Assembly (NCBI GenBank): GCA_018883985.1
Contig: JAHLFA010000053.1
Span: 1 to 56,857, forward strand
DNA: 56,857 bases
Origin: Candidatus Ruminococcus intestinipullorum
GTDB taxonomy: Bacteria > Bacillota > Clostridia > Lachnospirales > Lachnospiraceae
Direction: 5' to 3'
Of the stretch, positions 32,517 through 42,493 are shown one piece after another. The notes below the pieces were generated by a model. The model saw only the letters and a program-made list of their open reading frames with translations, did no database searches and was not told where the DNA came from. The position numbers and the translations under genes are program-made. The first letter of the stretch is position 1. Each line of letters starts with the position of its first letter.

Positions 32517-33935
32517 ATGAAGCCATTTATGGATAAGGATTTTCTTCTGGAAACAGAAACTGCAAAGTTGCTTTACCACAAGTATGCAGAAAAAATGCCA
32601 ATATTGGACTATCACTGTCACATTAATCCGCAAGAGATTGCAGAGGATAAGAAATTTGAAAATATTACCCAAGTGTGGCTTGGAGGAGATCATTATAAGT
32701 GGCGTTTGATGCGTTCCAATGGAATCAAAGAGTGCTATATTACTGGAGATGCTTCAGACTATGAAAAATTTCAAAAGTGGGCAGAAACTCTTCAGAGAGC
32801 AATTGGAAACCCATTGTATCATTGGAGTCATTTGGAACTTCAAAGATATTTTGGATATTATGGCGTTTTGAATGGAGAAACTGCAGAAGAAGTATGGAAT
32901 TTTTGCAATGCAAAGTTAAGAGAATCCAACATGAGTGCTAGAAGTTTTATTTGTAAATCAAACGTGACATTACTATGTACAACAGATGATCCAGTGGATG
33001 ATTTAAAATGGCATAAAATACTCCGAGAAGATGAAAGTTTCAAGGTGCAGGTTCTTCCAGCATGGCGTCCAGATTTAGTAATTAAAATTGAAAAATCAGG
33101 ATTTGCACAGTATGTAAAAAAGTTAGGAGATGCAGCAGAGATAGAAATAAAAACATTTACAGATTTGAAAAAAGCACTTGTAAAACGGATGGAATTTTTT
33201 CATGAAATGGGATGTCTTGTATCGGATCATGGATTGGATTATGTCATGTATGCTCCAGTATCTGAGGATGATATTGAAACAATTTTTGAAAAGGCAATTT
33301 TAGGACAATCTATTAGTAAGAAAGAGGAAAAACAGTACAAGACTGTAATGATGGTATTTTTAGGAAGGCAATATTGTCGTCTTGGATGGGCAATGCAGCT
33401 TCATTATGGAGTAAAACGTGATAATGATGTGAAACGTTTTCTTAAATTAGGTGCAGATACGGGATTTGACTGTATCAATACGTATGCTCCATCTACAGAA
33501 TTAGTTGATTTTTTGAATGCATTAAGTGAAACAGATGAGTTGCCAAAGACAGTTATTTATAGCCTGAATCCAAATGATAATGCAGCAATAGGATCCATTA
33601 TAGGATGTTTTCAAGATTCCAGTATTGCAGGGAAAATTCAACAAGGAAGTGCATGGTGGTTCAATGATCATAAAAAAGGGATGATAGAGCAAATGACATC
33701 TCTAGCCAATCTTGGACTATTAAGTAATTTTATAGGTATGCTGACAGATTCTAGAAGTTTTCTTTCTTATACAAGACATGAATATTTTAGAAGGATTTTA
33801 TGCAATTTACTTGGAAATTGGGTTGAGAACGGTGAATATCCAGCAGATGAAAAAGTTTTGGGGCGTATAGTAGAAGATATTGTATATAAAAATGCAGTGC
33901 GATACTTTAATTTTTCATTAGAAATAAATTTATGA
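32517..33935 (+). CDS. uxaC: Glucuronate (uronate) isomerase
   Basis: The 472-aa enzyme converts D-glucuronate to D-fructuronate, and galacturonate to tagaturonate. The start at 32517 (MKPFMDKDFLLE) follows AGGAGGGG; the longer frame from 32436 runs inside uxuB. Features: LDYHCHINPQEIAEDKKF with the metal H-x-H, TTDDPVDDLKWH, LPAWRPD, and a C-terminal TDSRSFLSYTRHEYFRRILC. Because only mannonate enzymes accompany it and no tagaturonate reductase, the operon is dedicated to glucuronate. Confidence 0.95.
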   Translation: MKPFMDKDFLLETETAKLLYHKYAEKMPILDYHCHINPQEIAEDKKFENITQVWLGGDHYKWRLMRSNGIKECYITGDASDYEKFQKWAETLQRAIGNPLYHWSHLELQRYFGYYGVLNGETAEEVWNFCNAKLRESNMSARSFICKSNVTLLCTTDDPVDDLKWHKILREDESFKVQVLPAWRPDLVIKIEKSGFAQYVKKLGDAAEIEIKTFTDLKKALVKRMEFFHEMGCLVSDHGLDYVMYAPVSEDDIETIFEKAILGQSISKKEEKQYKTVMMVFLGRQYCRLGWAMQLHYGVKRDNDVKRFLKLGADTGFDCINTYAPSTELVDFLNALSETDELPKTVIYSLNPNDNAAIGSIIGCFQDSSIAGKIQQGSAWWFNDHKKGMIEQMTSLANLGLLSNFIGMLTDSRSFLSYTRHEYFRRILCNLLGNWVENGEYPADEKVLGRIVEDIVYKNAVRYFNFSLEINL

Positions 33936-33951
33936 TTGTGGGAGGGAAAAT

Positions 33952-34809
33952 ATGGATGAGATTTTAAAGAGAATAGGGAAGATTGGAATTGTTCCTGTTG
34001 TTGTTTTACAAGATGCAAAGGATGCGAAACCCTTGGCAAATGCTTTGTGTGAGGGAGGATTACCATGTGCAGAAGTTACATTTCGTACAGCTGCTGCACA
34101 AGAGTCTATTCGCATTATGACAGAGGAATTTCCACATATGTTGGTTGGTGCAGGGACGGTTTTGACCACAGAGCAGGTAGATAGGGCGGTGAATGCGGGG
34201 GCAAAGTTTATCGTAAGTCCAGGACTAAATCCAAAGGTAGTTCGCTATTGTATAGAAAGAGGAATCCCAGTAACACCAGGTACCTCCAATCCAAGCGATG
34301 TGGAACAGGCAATGGAATTAGGATTAGAAGTAGTGAAGTTCTTTCCAGCAGAGGCATCAGGTGGGATTTTGATGATACAGTCCATGGCAGCACCTTATAC
34401 AAAAATGAAATTTATGCCAACAGGAGGAATACAGATATCCAATATGAATAGCTATCTTACGTTTCCAAAAGTTTTAGCGTGTGGAGGCAGTTGGATGGTA
34501 AAAAATGAATTGATTGAGGCAGGCAAATTCGATACAATCAAAAAATTGACAAAAGAAGCAGTCATGAAGATGTTAGGTTTTCAATTATTCGATTCCTTTT
34601 TTATAGAAGGATTGAAACATTCAGATTTAAATGAAAAAGGGGATATTGTTGTTGGAACAAATTACGTAGAGCGTGCAGTATATTATTTGGAATCTCGTGG
34701 GGTCAAGTTTGATATGGAGAGCGCAAAGTACGAAGGAGAAACAATGACAGGGATATACTTAAAGGATAAAATTGCAGGATTTAGCGTATACTTGATGCAA
34801 AATAAATAA
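33952..34809 (+). CDS. KDPG/KHG aldolase with extra C-terminal domain
   Basis: Residues 1-205 are a class I KDPG aldolase: VPVVVLQDAKDAKPLA, Glu41 in CAEVTFRT, VGAGTV, and the Schiff-base Lys129 in VVKFFPAEASGG. It cleaves 2-keto-3-deoxy-6-phosphogluconate to pyruvate and glyceraldehyde-3-phosphate. The family is normally about 205-215 aa; this 285-aa protein carries about 75 more residues (IVVGTNYVERAVYYLESRGVKF, then GIYLKDKIAGFSVYLMQ) that look like half of a VOC/glyoxalase-type beta-alpha-beta module. That reading is by pattern only. Operon position between uxaC and kdgK fits the pathway. Confidence 0.9.
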   Translation: MDEILKRIGKIGIVPVVVLQDAKDAKPLANALCEGGLPCAEVTFRTAAAQESIRIMTEEFPHMLVGAGTVLTTEQVDRAVNAGAKFIVSPGLNPKVVRYCIERGIPVTPGTSNPSDVEQAMELGLEVVKFFPAEASGGILMIQSMAAPYTKMKFMPTGGIQISNMNSYLTFPKVLACGGSWMVKNELIEAGKFDTIKKLTKEAVMKMLGFQLFDSFFIEGLKHSDLNEKGDIVVGTNYVERAVYYLESRGVKFDMESAKYEGETMTGIYLKDKIAGFSVYLMQNK

Positions 34810-34842
34810 GCAATTGGGATACGATTTGGGAGGAAAAGCGCA

Positions 34843-35868
34843 ATGAGTGAAAAGGTTGTAACATTTGGGGAAATTATGCTTCGGTTGGCACCAGAAGGAA
34901 ATTATCGTTTTGTACAGGCAGAAAAGTTTGGAGTCACATACGGTGGTGGAGAAGCAAACGTGGCTGTTTCTTTGGCAAATTATGGATTTGATGTTTCATT
35001 TGTAACAAAGTTGCCAAAGCATGAAATAGGACAGGCAGCAGTGAATTCTTTAAGAAAATATGGAGTAGATACGTCGAAAATTGTTCGTGGTGGTGAGCGA
35101 GTAGGGATTTATTTTTTAGAAAAAGGAGCTTCTCAACGTCCTTCAAAAGTAATTTATGATAGAGCTGGTTCCTCCATCTCTACTGCAACATTCGAAGATT
35201 TTCATTGGGAAGAGATTTTTGAGGGTGCAAAGTGGTTTCATTTTACTGGTATTACTCCCGCATTAAATGAAAATGTGTCAGCTATTTGTTTGGAGGCATG
35301 TAGAGTAGCAAAACAAATGAATGTTAAAATTTCCTGTGACTTAAATTATCGAAACAAACTATGGAGCAAAGAAAAGGCAAGAGAAGTTATGAGGGAACTT
35401 TGCAATTATGTGGATATTTGTATTGCAAATGAAGAAGATGCAGCAGATGTATTTGGAATTTATGCAGAAAATACAGATGTAACAACAGGAACGGTAAATC
35501 AGCAAGGATATAAAGCAGTAGCAAAACAACTTGCAGACGCTTTTGGGTTTGAGAAAGTAGCAATTACATTACGGGAATCTATTTCAGCAAATGATAATCA
35601 TTGGTCGGCCATGTTGTTTGATGGGGAAGAATATTATTTTAGCAAAAAATATAAAATGCACATTGTAGATCGTGTAGGTGGTGGAGATAGTTTTTGTGGT
35701 GGTTTTATTGCAGCTATATTAAATCAATATGATTCTCAGTCAGCTATTGATTTTGCAGTGGCAGCTTCTTGTTTAAAACATTCCATTGAAGGGGATTTCA
35801 ATATGGTATCTATGGAGGAAATTACAAAGTTAGCAGCAGGAGATGGATCGGGACGTGTTCAGAGATAA
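34843..35868 (+). CDS. kdgK: 2-dehydro-3-deoxygluconokinase (PfkB family)
   Basis: The 341-aa ribokinase-family enzyme phosphorylates 2-keto-3-deoxygluconate to KDPG. Seen: the N-terminal FGEIMLRLAPEGNYRFVQA with GGGEANVAVSLANYG, GERVGIYFLEKGASQRPS, and the C-terminal ATP/catalytic motif DRVGGGDSFCGGFIAAI with the catalytic Asp. It is the last gene of the operon; the convergent AraC gene ends 6 bp away, leaving no room for a standard terminator. Confidence 0.93.
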   Translation: MSEKVVTFGEIMLRLAPEGNYRFVQAEKFGVTYGGGEANVAVSLANYGFDVSFVTKLPKHEIGQAAVNSLRKYGVDTSKIVRGGERVGIYFLEKGASQRPSKVIYDRAGSSISTATFEDFHWEEIFEGAKWFHFTGITPALNENVSAICLEACRVAKQMNVKISCDLNYRNKLWSKEKAREVMRELCNYVDICIANEEDAADVFGIYAENTDVTTGTVNQQGYKAVAKQLADAFGFEKVAITLRESISANDNHWSAMLFDGEEYYFSKKYKMHIVDRVGGGDSFCGGFIAAILNQYDSQSAIDFAVAASCLKHSIEGDFNMVSMEEITKLAAGDGSGRVQR

Positions 35869-35873
35869 TATTG

Positions 35874-36722
35874 TCATTCTTTTAAATATTTTTTTGGAGT
35901 ACGCCCCTTATATTTCTTAAATGTTTTTATGAAATAACTTAGGTCATTAAATCCAGAGTTAAATGCAATCTCAGTAATGGATAATTCTGTTGTCATAAGT
36001 TGGTAGCAAGCACGTTCAATTCGGTAATAATTTAGGTAATCAATTGGAGTACGGTGTGTCATTTCATGAAAGAAACGACAAAAATATTTAGGTGACATAT
36101 TTACACTTTGTGCAATCTCTTCTAATGTAAGTTGAGAATGGTAGGAGGATTCCATAAATTCCAAAGCTTGTTTTAGTTGAAGAATTCTTCTGTGATTTCT
36201 TGGTTCTTGAGAGGGAGAGGGATTGAAATAGTTTTTTGCGAATATTGTTCCAAAAAGCTGATATAAGGTTCCCATTATAATCAGTTGATACCCATTATGT
36301 CGAGTAGCGGCAGCATCAAATAGAGCTAATGCAATGCGATGAATATCTGTATCAGTTCCTGAGTAACATTTTTGGATTTGTACTTTATGGTCAATGATGC
36401 TTCGTATCAATTGATTACAGGAATCATTTTTATGCAAGAGCATATTCATATCAAAGACAATGCAGTCATATGTACAGTTTTTTGGAATTCCTGAGTGGAT
36501 AGAACCAGCGGGTACAAAGAGAATATCGTTTTTTTGAGCAAAAAAATCTTCCTCATCAATGGTTAAGGTAAAGTTCCCTTCTACAATGCGAATGAGTTCA
36601 AATTCCACATGCCAGTGAAAAGACATAACATATTGAGGATGTGAGGGGGTTACATGATGATATTCCAGTGGAAAGTCAATAGTTCCTCGTTGTCTGTTTT
36701 CTCTATAATTTATATATTGCAT
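35874..36722 (-). CDS. AraC-family regulator, divergent from the fucose genes
   Basis: The 282-aa protein has a cupin sensor (MSFHWHVEFELIRIVEGNFTLTID, KNDILFVPAGSIHSG) and a C-terminal AraC DNA-binding domain (LEEIAQSVNMSPKYFCRFFHEM and ITEIAFNSGFNDLSYFIKTFKKYKGRTP). It is divergent from the kinase-fucI-dehydrogenase genes with about 130 bp between and probably activates them; fucose or fuculose is the likely effector. Confidence 0.88.
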   Translation of the reverse strand: MQYINYRENRQRGTIDFPLEYHHVTPSHPQYVMSFHWHVEFELIRIVEGNFTLTIDEEDFFAQKNDILFVPAGSIHSGIPKNCTYDCIVFDMNMLLHKNDSCNQLIRSIIDHKVQIQKCYSGTDTDIHRIALALFDAAATRHNGYQLIIMGTLYQLFGTIFAKNYFNPSPSQEPRNHRRILQLKQALEFMESSYHSQLTLEEIAQSVNMSPKYFCRFFHEMTHRTPIDYLNYYRIERACYQLMTTELSITEIAFNSGFNDLSYFIKTFKKYKGRTPKKYLKE

Positions 36723-36852
36723 AGTTCCTCCAGGTGAATATTATTATATTTTTTACCATTATAGCACAAGTAAATTTATAGATACAATGATAGAATGAGG
36801 TGGAAAATATAGAGATATCACTTCTAACATATTTGTGAAGGGAGGGGACGTT

Positions 36853-38331
36853 TTGGATACAAAGAAGAAACAAGTCCTTGCATTTGATTTTGGTGGAGGA
36901 AGTGGAAGAGCAATCTTAGGAGCTTTGCAAAATGACAAAATTCAAATAGAAGAAGTTTATCGTTTTTCCAATGACCCAGTGATGCTAAATGGGACGATGT
37001 ATTGGGATACATTACGCCATTTTTTTGAAATAAAACAAGGCATTTTAAAAGCGAAACAACAAGGTGGATTTCAAAGTATCGGAATTGATACATGGGGAGT
37101 TGATTTTGGACTTCTAGATGAACATGGCAATTTGGTGGAAAGTGCAATTCATTATAGAGATGACCGAACAGTTGGAATGCAGGAAAAGGTATTTCAAAGG
37201 GTTTCAAAGGAAGAGTTATATCAAATTACAGGAAATCAATTTGAAAATTTTAATACAATTTTCCAATTATATTCCTTACTAGAGCAAAGACCATGGATTT
37301 TAGAGAGAGCAGATACACTTTTATTAATGCCAGATTTATTTAATTATTTCCTAACTGGGGAAAAGAGAGCAGAATATACCATGGCTTCTACTACACAGCT
37401 ACTAGATGCGAAACAGAAGATGTGGTCAAACGAGATATTAGAAGCATTGCATATTCCTAAAAAGCTCTTACCAAAGATTATACCAAGTGGTACAGTTGTA
37501 GGAGAATTAAAAGAAGATATTTGTACGGAATTAGGAGTTGAGCCAGCAAAAGTCATAGCAATTGCAGGACATGATACACAAAGTGCTGTTGTAGCTGTAC
37601 CAACACAAGAGGAAGAGTTTTTGTTCATTAGTTGTGGGACATGGAGTTTGTTTGGAACGGAACTAGAAAAGCCTCTAATTGGAGAGCAATCATTTCAGTG
37701 TAATATCAGTAATGAAGGTGGATATGGGAATACTACCACATTACTAAAGAATATTATTGGTTTGTGGCTTGCACAGGAAAGTCGCAGACAGTGGATAAAA
37801 GAAGGGCAAGAGTATACCTTTGGTGAGTTGGAGGAAATGGCACAACAAGCAGAGCCATTCCAAAGCTTTATTGATCCAGATGCCCCAGAGTTTGTATCGG
37901 CAGGGAATATCCCAGAACGCATTCGTGAGTTTTGTAGAAGAACAAATCAGAAAGTACCAAACACAGTTGGGGAAGTTATGTGCTGTATCAATCAAAGCTT
38001 GGCATTAAAATATCGTTTTGCACTGGAGCAAATTGAGAAGTGTACAGGAAGAACATATGCCTGCATTCATATGATAGGCGGAGGTATTCAGAGTAAACTT
38101 CTTTGCCAAATGACAGCACAAGCCAGTGGAAGAAAGGTAATTGCAGGTCCTATTGAGGCAACAGCTTTAGGGAATATAGCTGTGCAATTGATGGCACTAG
38201 GAGAGATTGCAAATATCAAAGAGGCAAGACGTATTATTGCGAATTCGCAGCAAACATTGGAATATATTCCTAAAAATCGTGAACAATGGGATGCTGCTTA
38301 TGAAAGATTTCAAACATTTATACAAGAGTAG
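36853..38331 (+). CDS. FGGY kinase of rhamnulokinase type, probable L-fuculokinase
   Basis: About 492 aa. The start TTG at 36853 is chosen because GGGAGGGG lies 6 nt upstream; the GTG at 36835 precedes that site. Motifs parallel those of RhaB at 2358: [51 protein letters not shown] and [11 protein letters not shown]. The sequence is RhaB-like rather than FucK-like, but the gene is followed directly by L-fucose isomerase, so L-fuculose is the likely substrate. It may also accept rhamnulose. Confidence 0.87.
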   Translation: MDTKKKQVLAFDFGGGSGRAILGALQNDKIQIEEVYRFSNDPVMLNGTMYWDTLRHFFEIKQGILKAKQQGGFQSIGIDTWGVDFGLLDEHGNLVESAIHYRDDRTVGMQEKVFQRVSKEELYQITGNQFENFNTIFQLYSLLEQRPWILERADTLLLMPDLFNYFLTGEKRAEYTMASTTQLLDAKQKMWSNEILEALHIPKKLLPKIIPSGTVVGELKEDICTELGVEPAKVIAIAGHDTQSAVVAVPTQEEEFLFISCGTWSLFGTELEKPLIGEQSFQCNISNEGGYGNTTTLLKNIIGLWLAQESRRQWIKEGQEYTFGELEEMAQQAEPFQSFIDPDAPEFVSAGNIPERIREFCRRTNQKVPNTVGEVMCCINQSLALKYRFALEQIEKCTGRTYACIHMIGGGIQSKLLCQMTAQASGRKVIAGPIEATALGNIAVQLMALGEIANIKEARRIIANSQQTLEYIPKNREQWDAAYERFQTFIQE

Positions 38332-38345
38332 AGGAGGATTTAAAA

Positions 38346-40151
38346 ATGGCAAAATCAAGATTAATTGGAGATTATCCAGTAATTGGAATTCGACCAACGA
38401 TTGATGGAAGAAGAGGTGCATTAAAGGTACGTGAATCTTTAGAGGAGCAGACAATGAATATGGCAAAGTCTGCCGCTAAATTATTTGAAGAAAATTTAAA
38501 ATACAGCAATGGAGAACCAGTAAAGGTTGTCATTGCAGATACAACAATTGGACGTGTTGCTGAGGCAGCAGCATGTGCTGATAAGTTTAAAAAAGAAGGC
38601 GTTGATATTACATTGACTGTAACTCCTTGCTGGTGCTACGGAGCAGAAACAATGGATATGGATCCAATGACAATTAAAGCTGTATGGGGATTCAATGGTA
38701 CAGAAAGACCAGGAGCTGTTTATCTTGCCTCTGTATTGGCAACACATGCTCAAAAAGGACTTCCTGCATTTGGAATTTATGGACATGATGTGCAAGAAGC
38801 AAACGATACTTCAATTCCAGAAGACGTGAAAGAGAAGTTGTTGCGATTTGGTCGTGCCTCAGTAGCAGCTGCAACAATGAGAGGCAAATCTTATTTGCAA
38901 ATTGGTTCTATTTGTATGGGGATTGGTGGTTCTATCATAGACCCAGCATTTATTGAAGAATATTTAGGAATGCGTGTGGAATCTGTAGATGAGGTAGAGA
39001 TTATTCGCCGTATGACAGAAAATATTTATGATGAAGAAGAATATCAAAAGGCTCTTGCATGGACAAAAGCACATTGCAAAGAAGGTTTTGATAAGAACCC
39101 AGAAGAGTTACAGAAAACAAGAGAAGAGAAGGATGCTGACTGGGAATTTATCGTAAAAATGATGTGCATTATTAAGGATTTAATGAATGGAAATCAGAAT
39201 TTACCAGAAGGGTGTGAGGAAGAAAAAGTTGGCCATAATGCATTGGCAGCAGGGTTCCAAGGACAAAGACAATGGACAGACTTTTATCCAAACTGCGACT
39301 TCCCAGAAGCGATGTTGAATACTTCTTTTGACTGGAACGGAGTACGTGAACCTTATATATTAGCAACAGAAAACGATGTTCTCAATGGATTGGGAATGTT
39401 ATTTAATAAATTACTTACAAATCGTGCACAGATTTTTGCTGATGTTCGTACATACTGGAGTCCAGAGGCTGTAAAGAGTGCAGCAAATGGATATGAATTA
39501 GAGGGAAAAGCAAAAGAAGCAGGTGGATTTATTCATTTGATTAACTCTGGAGCAGCTTGTTTAGATGCCAATGGTCAGGCAAAGGATGCCAATGGAAATG
39601 GTTGTATGAAGCCATGGTATGAAGTAACAGAGGAAGATCAAAAAGCAATTTTAGATGCTACAACATGGAATTATGCAGATGTAGGATACTTCAGAGGAGG
39701 TGGATATTCTTCTAGATTCGTGACAGAAGCAGAGATGCCTGTGACAATGATTCGCTTGAATCTAGTGAAGAATTTAGGACCAATGCTTCAGATTGCTGAA
39801 GGATGGACAGTGAAACTTCCAGATGAAGTAACAGATGTATTGTGGAAACGTACAGACTACACATGGCCATGTACTTGGTTTGCACCAAGAGTAACAGGAG
39901 AAGGTGCATTTAAGTCTGCATACGATGTAATGAATAATTGGGGAGCAAATCATGGAGCAATCAGCTATGGGCATATTGGTGCAGATTTAATTACACTATG
40001 CTCAATATTGAGAATTCCAGTAGCTATGCATAATGTACCTGAAGAGAAGATATTTAGACCATCTGTTTGGAATGCATTTGGACAGGATAAAGAAGGACAG
40101 GACTTCAGAGCATGTCAGGCATATGGACCTATGTATAAAACAATCAAATAA
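38346..40151 (+). CDS. fucI: L-fucose isomerase
   Basis: The 601-aa enzyme converts L-fucose to L-fuculose with a Mn ion; length and sequence match FucI. Recognised segments: [81 protein letters not shown], the [14 protein letters not shown] metal-site region, and [20 protein letters not shown] near the end with an active-site His. AGGAGG precedes the ATG; 14 bp separate it from the kinase. The aldolase that would follow is only found in the BMC operon. Confidence 0.96.
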   Translation: MAKSRLIGDYPVIGIRPTIDGRRGALKVRESLEEQTMNMAKSAAKLFEENLKYSNGEPVKVVIADTTIGRVAEAAACADKFKKEGVDITLTVTPCWCYGAETMDMDPMTIKAVWGFNGTERPGAVYLASVLATHAQKGLPAFGIYGHDVQEANDTSIPEDVKEKLLRFGRASVAAATMRGKSYLQIGSICMGIGGSIIDPAFIEEYLGMRVESVDEVEIIRRMTENIYDEEEYQKALAWTKAHCKEGFDKNPEELQKTREEKDADWEFIVKMMCIIKDLMNGNQNLPEGCEEEKVGHNALAAGFQGQRQWTDFYPNCDFPEAMLNTSFDWNGVREPYILATENDVLNGLGMLFNKLLTNRAQIFADVRTYWSPEAVKSAANGYELEGKAKEAGGFIHLINSGAACLDANGQAKDANGNGCMKPWYEVTEEDQKAILDATTWNYADVGYFRGGGYSSRFVTEAEMPVTMIRLNLVKNLGPMLQIAEGWTVKLPDEVTDVLWKRTDYTWPCTWFAPRVTGEGAFKSAYDVMNNWGANHGAISYGHIGADLITLCSILRIPVAMHNVPEEKIFRPSVWNAFGQDKEGQDFRACQAYGPMYKTIK

Positions 40152-40181
40152 GATATCAGATAAAGAAAAGGGGAATCAATT

Positions 40182-41282
40182 ATGGCAAATATTTTAATTA
40201 GTCCTAATAAGTATGTACAAGGTGCAGGTGAACTTGGAAAACTGGGAACATATGCAGCGAATTATGGAAAAAAAGCACTGATTCTAATTACAGAATCTGG
40301 ATATAAACGATGTGGTCAGATAGTAGAACAAGGGTTTTTGGATGGAAACGTAGAGAAAATATACGAGTATTTTCATGGAGAATGTAGCAAGAAAGAAATT
40401 CAAAGACTTCAGGAAATTGTAGAAAAAGAATCATGCGATATGGTAATAGGTATCGGTGGTGGAAAGATACTTGATACAGCAAAAGCAGTAGCATATTATG
40501 CTTCGATTCCAGTATTGATTTGTCCTACAATTGCATCAACAGATGCACCATGTAGTGCATTATCCGTAATTTATACAGAAGAGGGTGTATTTGAAGAATA
40601 CCTTTTCCTACCAGCAAATCCAAATCTAGTATTGATGGATACAGAATTGATTGCGAAATCACCAGTACGTTTGACAATAGCTGGAATGGGAGATGCATTG
40701 GCTACATATTTTGAAGCTAGAGCATGTCAGGTAAGCAATGCTACAAGCTGTGCAGGAGGAAGTGTTACTTTAGCATCTATGGCATTGGCAAAACTTTGTT
40801 TTGATACGTTGATGGAAGAGGGAGTAAAGGCAAAATTAGCTCTAGAAGTAGGAGCATGTACGCCTGCTGTTGAGAAAATTATCGAAGCAAATACATTGTT
40901 AAGTGGTATTGGATTTGAAAGTGCTGGATTGGCAGGAGCACATGCGATTCATAATGGCTTGACTGTGTTGGAGGAATGTCATTCTATGTATCATGGCGAA
41001 AAGGTAGCATTTGGTACTATTACACAGTTAGTTCTAGAGAATATTCCTGCTGAGGAATTAGAGGATATTATTGCTTGGTGTATTGAGTTGGGATTGCCAG
41101 TTACTTTCAAAGAACTTGGGATAAAAGAGGTAACAGATGAAAAGTTAATGGCAGTTGCACAAGCTGCATGTGCAGAAGGTGATACGCTTCATAATATGCC
41201 ATTTGAGGTTACACCACAGAAAGTATGTGCGGCATTGAAAGTAGCAGATGCTTATGGTAGATACCTTTTAGAAGAAAAATAA
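40182..41282 (+). CDS. Glycerol dehydrogenase-like (GldA) NAD-dependent dehydrogenase
   Basis: The 366-aa protein is a GldA-type member of the iron-containing ADH superfamily, usually Zn-dependent. Features: GIGGGKILDTAKAVAYY (NAD), PTIASTDAPCSALSVIY, MGDALATYFEARAC (metal Asp), AGAHAIHNGL and MYHGEKVAFGT (metal His). Directly after fucI it may handle a three-carbon product of fucose cleavage (lactaldehyde, dihydroxyacetone or 1,2-propanediol), since GldA enzymes accept vicinal diols. Substrate is inferred. Confidence 0.88.
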   Translation: MANILISPNKYVQGAGELGKLGTYAANYGKKALILITESGYKRCGQIVEQGFLDGNVEKIYEYFHGECSKKEIQRLQEIVEKESCDMVIGIGGGKILDTAKAVAYYASIPVLICPTIASTDAPCSALSVIYTEEGVFEEYLFLPANPNLVLMDTELIAKSPVRLTIAGMGDALATYFEARACQVSNATSCAGGSVTLASMALAKLCFDTLMEEGVKAKLALEVGACTPAVEKIIEANTLLSGIGFESAGLAGAHAIHNGLTVLEECHSMYHGEKVAFGTITQLVLENIPAEELEDIIAWCIELGLPVTFKELGIKEVTDEKLMAVAQAACAEGDTLHNMPFEVTPQKVCAALKVADAYGRYLLEEK

Positions 41283-41350
41283 AGAGCAGTAGCATTTTTT
41301 CTTAGAAGAAGCATAAATTAAAAAAAAACAAGAATAGGGGAAGAGGGATT

Positions 41351-42115
41351 TTGGAAAAAATGGCAGTAGAAATGAAAGGGAAGCAAGTTCAAGTTTATTT
41401 GGAATTTGGACTTGCAATCCTACTGATTATTTTGTTAGTAGGATTAGCTGCCAAAGAAAAAAAGATTAGAGAACAAAAGACACAACAATCGGTGCAGGAG
41501 CAAAAAGAAAGTCATGAGGTTGCCGAAAATGAGGAAGAAACACATCCGTCACAGCCAGTGGAAGAAGTAATTGCAGATGGACAATATCCAATCATGGGTG
41601 AAAGCATAGTGACAGCAAATCAAATGGCAGAATATTTCCTTTCTATGGGGCAGCCCTATCCTGCACAGGAATTAGCAAAAGGTGGAGCAAGTGACTTGGA
41701 AACTTTTTGTGAGATTTACTGTGAAGAAGCGAGTGCAGAAGGGGTACGTCCAGAAGTTGCTTTTGTACAAACTATGAAAGAAACAGGATTTCTTCAATTT
41801 GGAGGCGATGTATCAATTGAACAATTTAACTTTGCAGGATTAGGGACTACCGGGGGAGGTGTCCCAGGAAATTCTTATCCAGATGTCCGAACAGGCGTGC
41901 GAGCGCAAATACAACATCTAAAAGCATATGCAACGGAAGATACGTTGCAAGGTGCATGTGTAGATGAGAGATATGAATATGTAAAAAAAGGGTCAGCACC
42001 TTATGTAGAATGGTTAGGGCAGCAAGAAAATCCTTTAGGCGTTGGTTGGGCAACAGCAGAAGATTATGGATATTCTATTGTGGAGATGATTAAAAAATTA
42101 AAACAGATAGGATAA
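41351..42115 (+). CDS. Membrane-anchored glucosaminidase (GH73-like)
   Basis: The 254-aa protein has an N-terminal membrane anchor (about residues 18-36), a Glu/Gln-rich linker, and a C-terminal N-acetylglucosaminidase domain: YCEEASAEGVRPEVAFVQTMKETGFLQFGGDV with a likely catalytic Glu, NFAGLGTTGGG, and VRTGVRAQIQHLKAYA. It would trim peptidoglycan outside the membrane. The start is either TTG at 41351 or ATG at 41360 (AGAGGG at 41342). It stands alone between the fucose genes and the T-box. Confidence 0.87.
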   Translation: MEKMAVEMKGKQVQVYLEFGLAILLIILLVGLAAKEKKIREQKTQQSVQEQKESHEVAENEEETHPSQPVEEVIADGQYPIMGESIVTANQMAEYFLSMGQPYPAQELAKGGASDLETFCEIYCEEASAEGVRPEVAFVQTMKETGFLQFGGDVSIEQFNFAGLGTTGGGVPGNSYPDVRTGVRAQIQHLKAYATEDTLQGACVDERYEYVKKGSAPYVEWLGQQENPLGVGWATAEDYGYSIVEMIKKLKQIG

Positions 42116-42160
42116 GAGTTGTGGAAATTTTGTGAATAATATGAAGATTTTTTAAATTCC

Positions 42161-42189
42161 TTGACAAAATGAAATCAGACAGATATCAT
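42161..42189 (+). promoter_or_regulatory. Sigma-A promoter of the valS T-box transcript
   Basis: Consensus -35 TTGACA (42161-42166), 17-bp spacer, -10 TATCAT (42184-42189). It gives a leader of about 300 nt before valS. Confidence 0.75.
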
Positions 42190-42195
42190 TGTTTG

Positions 42196-42475
42196 TAGTC
42201 AATACAGATAATAAGTTTTTATAAAGGTTATGAGGAAGAGGAGTACACATTTACTATTGACAGAGAGAACTACTCTAAGGCTGGAAGGTAGTTTCAATAA
42301 AGGGCTGTGGAAGGTAGCTTCTGAACTGGATATCTGAACGAGATGAGTAAGATTTCCCGTTGTTGTTCACGTTATAGAACAAAAAGAGAGGTATACAGGC
42401 ATTTCGTGCCTTGTATATAATTAAGGTGGTACCGCGAGATATTCGCCCTTTACATAATGTGTAAAGGGCGTTTTA
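42196..42475 (+). promoter_or_regulatory. T-box leader (tRNA-Val sensing) upstream of valS
   Basis: The conserved T-box sequence AAGGTGGTACCGCG lies at 42423-42436. A terminator follows: arms CGCCCTTTACA (42444-42454) and TGTAAAGGGCG (42460-42470) with a TTTT tail. Upstream sequence folds in the manner of T-box stem I, with a GGAAGGTAG motif twice (42282-42290 region and 42309-42317). Uncharged tRNA-Val should bind and favour antitermination. I could not fix the specifier codon by eye. Confidence 0.92.
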
Positions 42476-42493
42476 CTTTATAAGGAGGAAATT

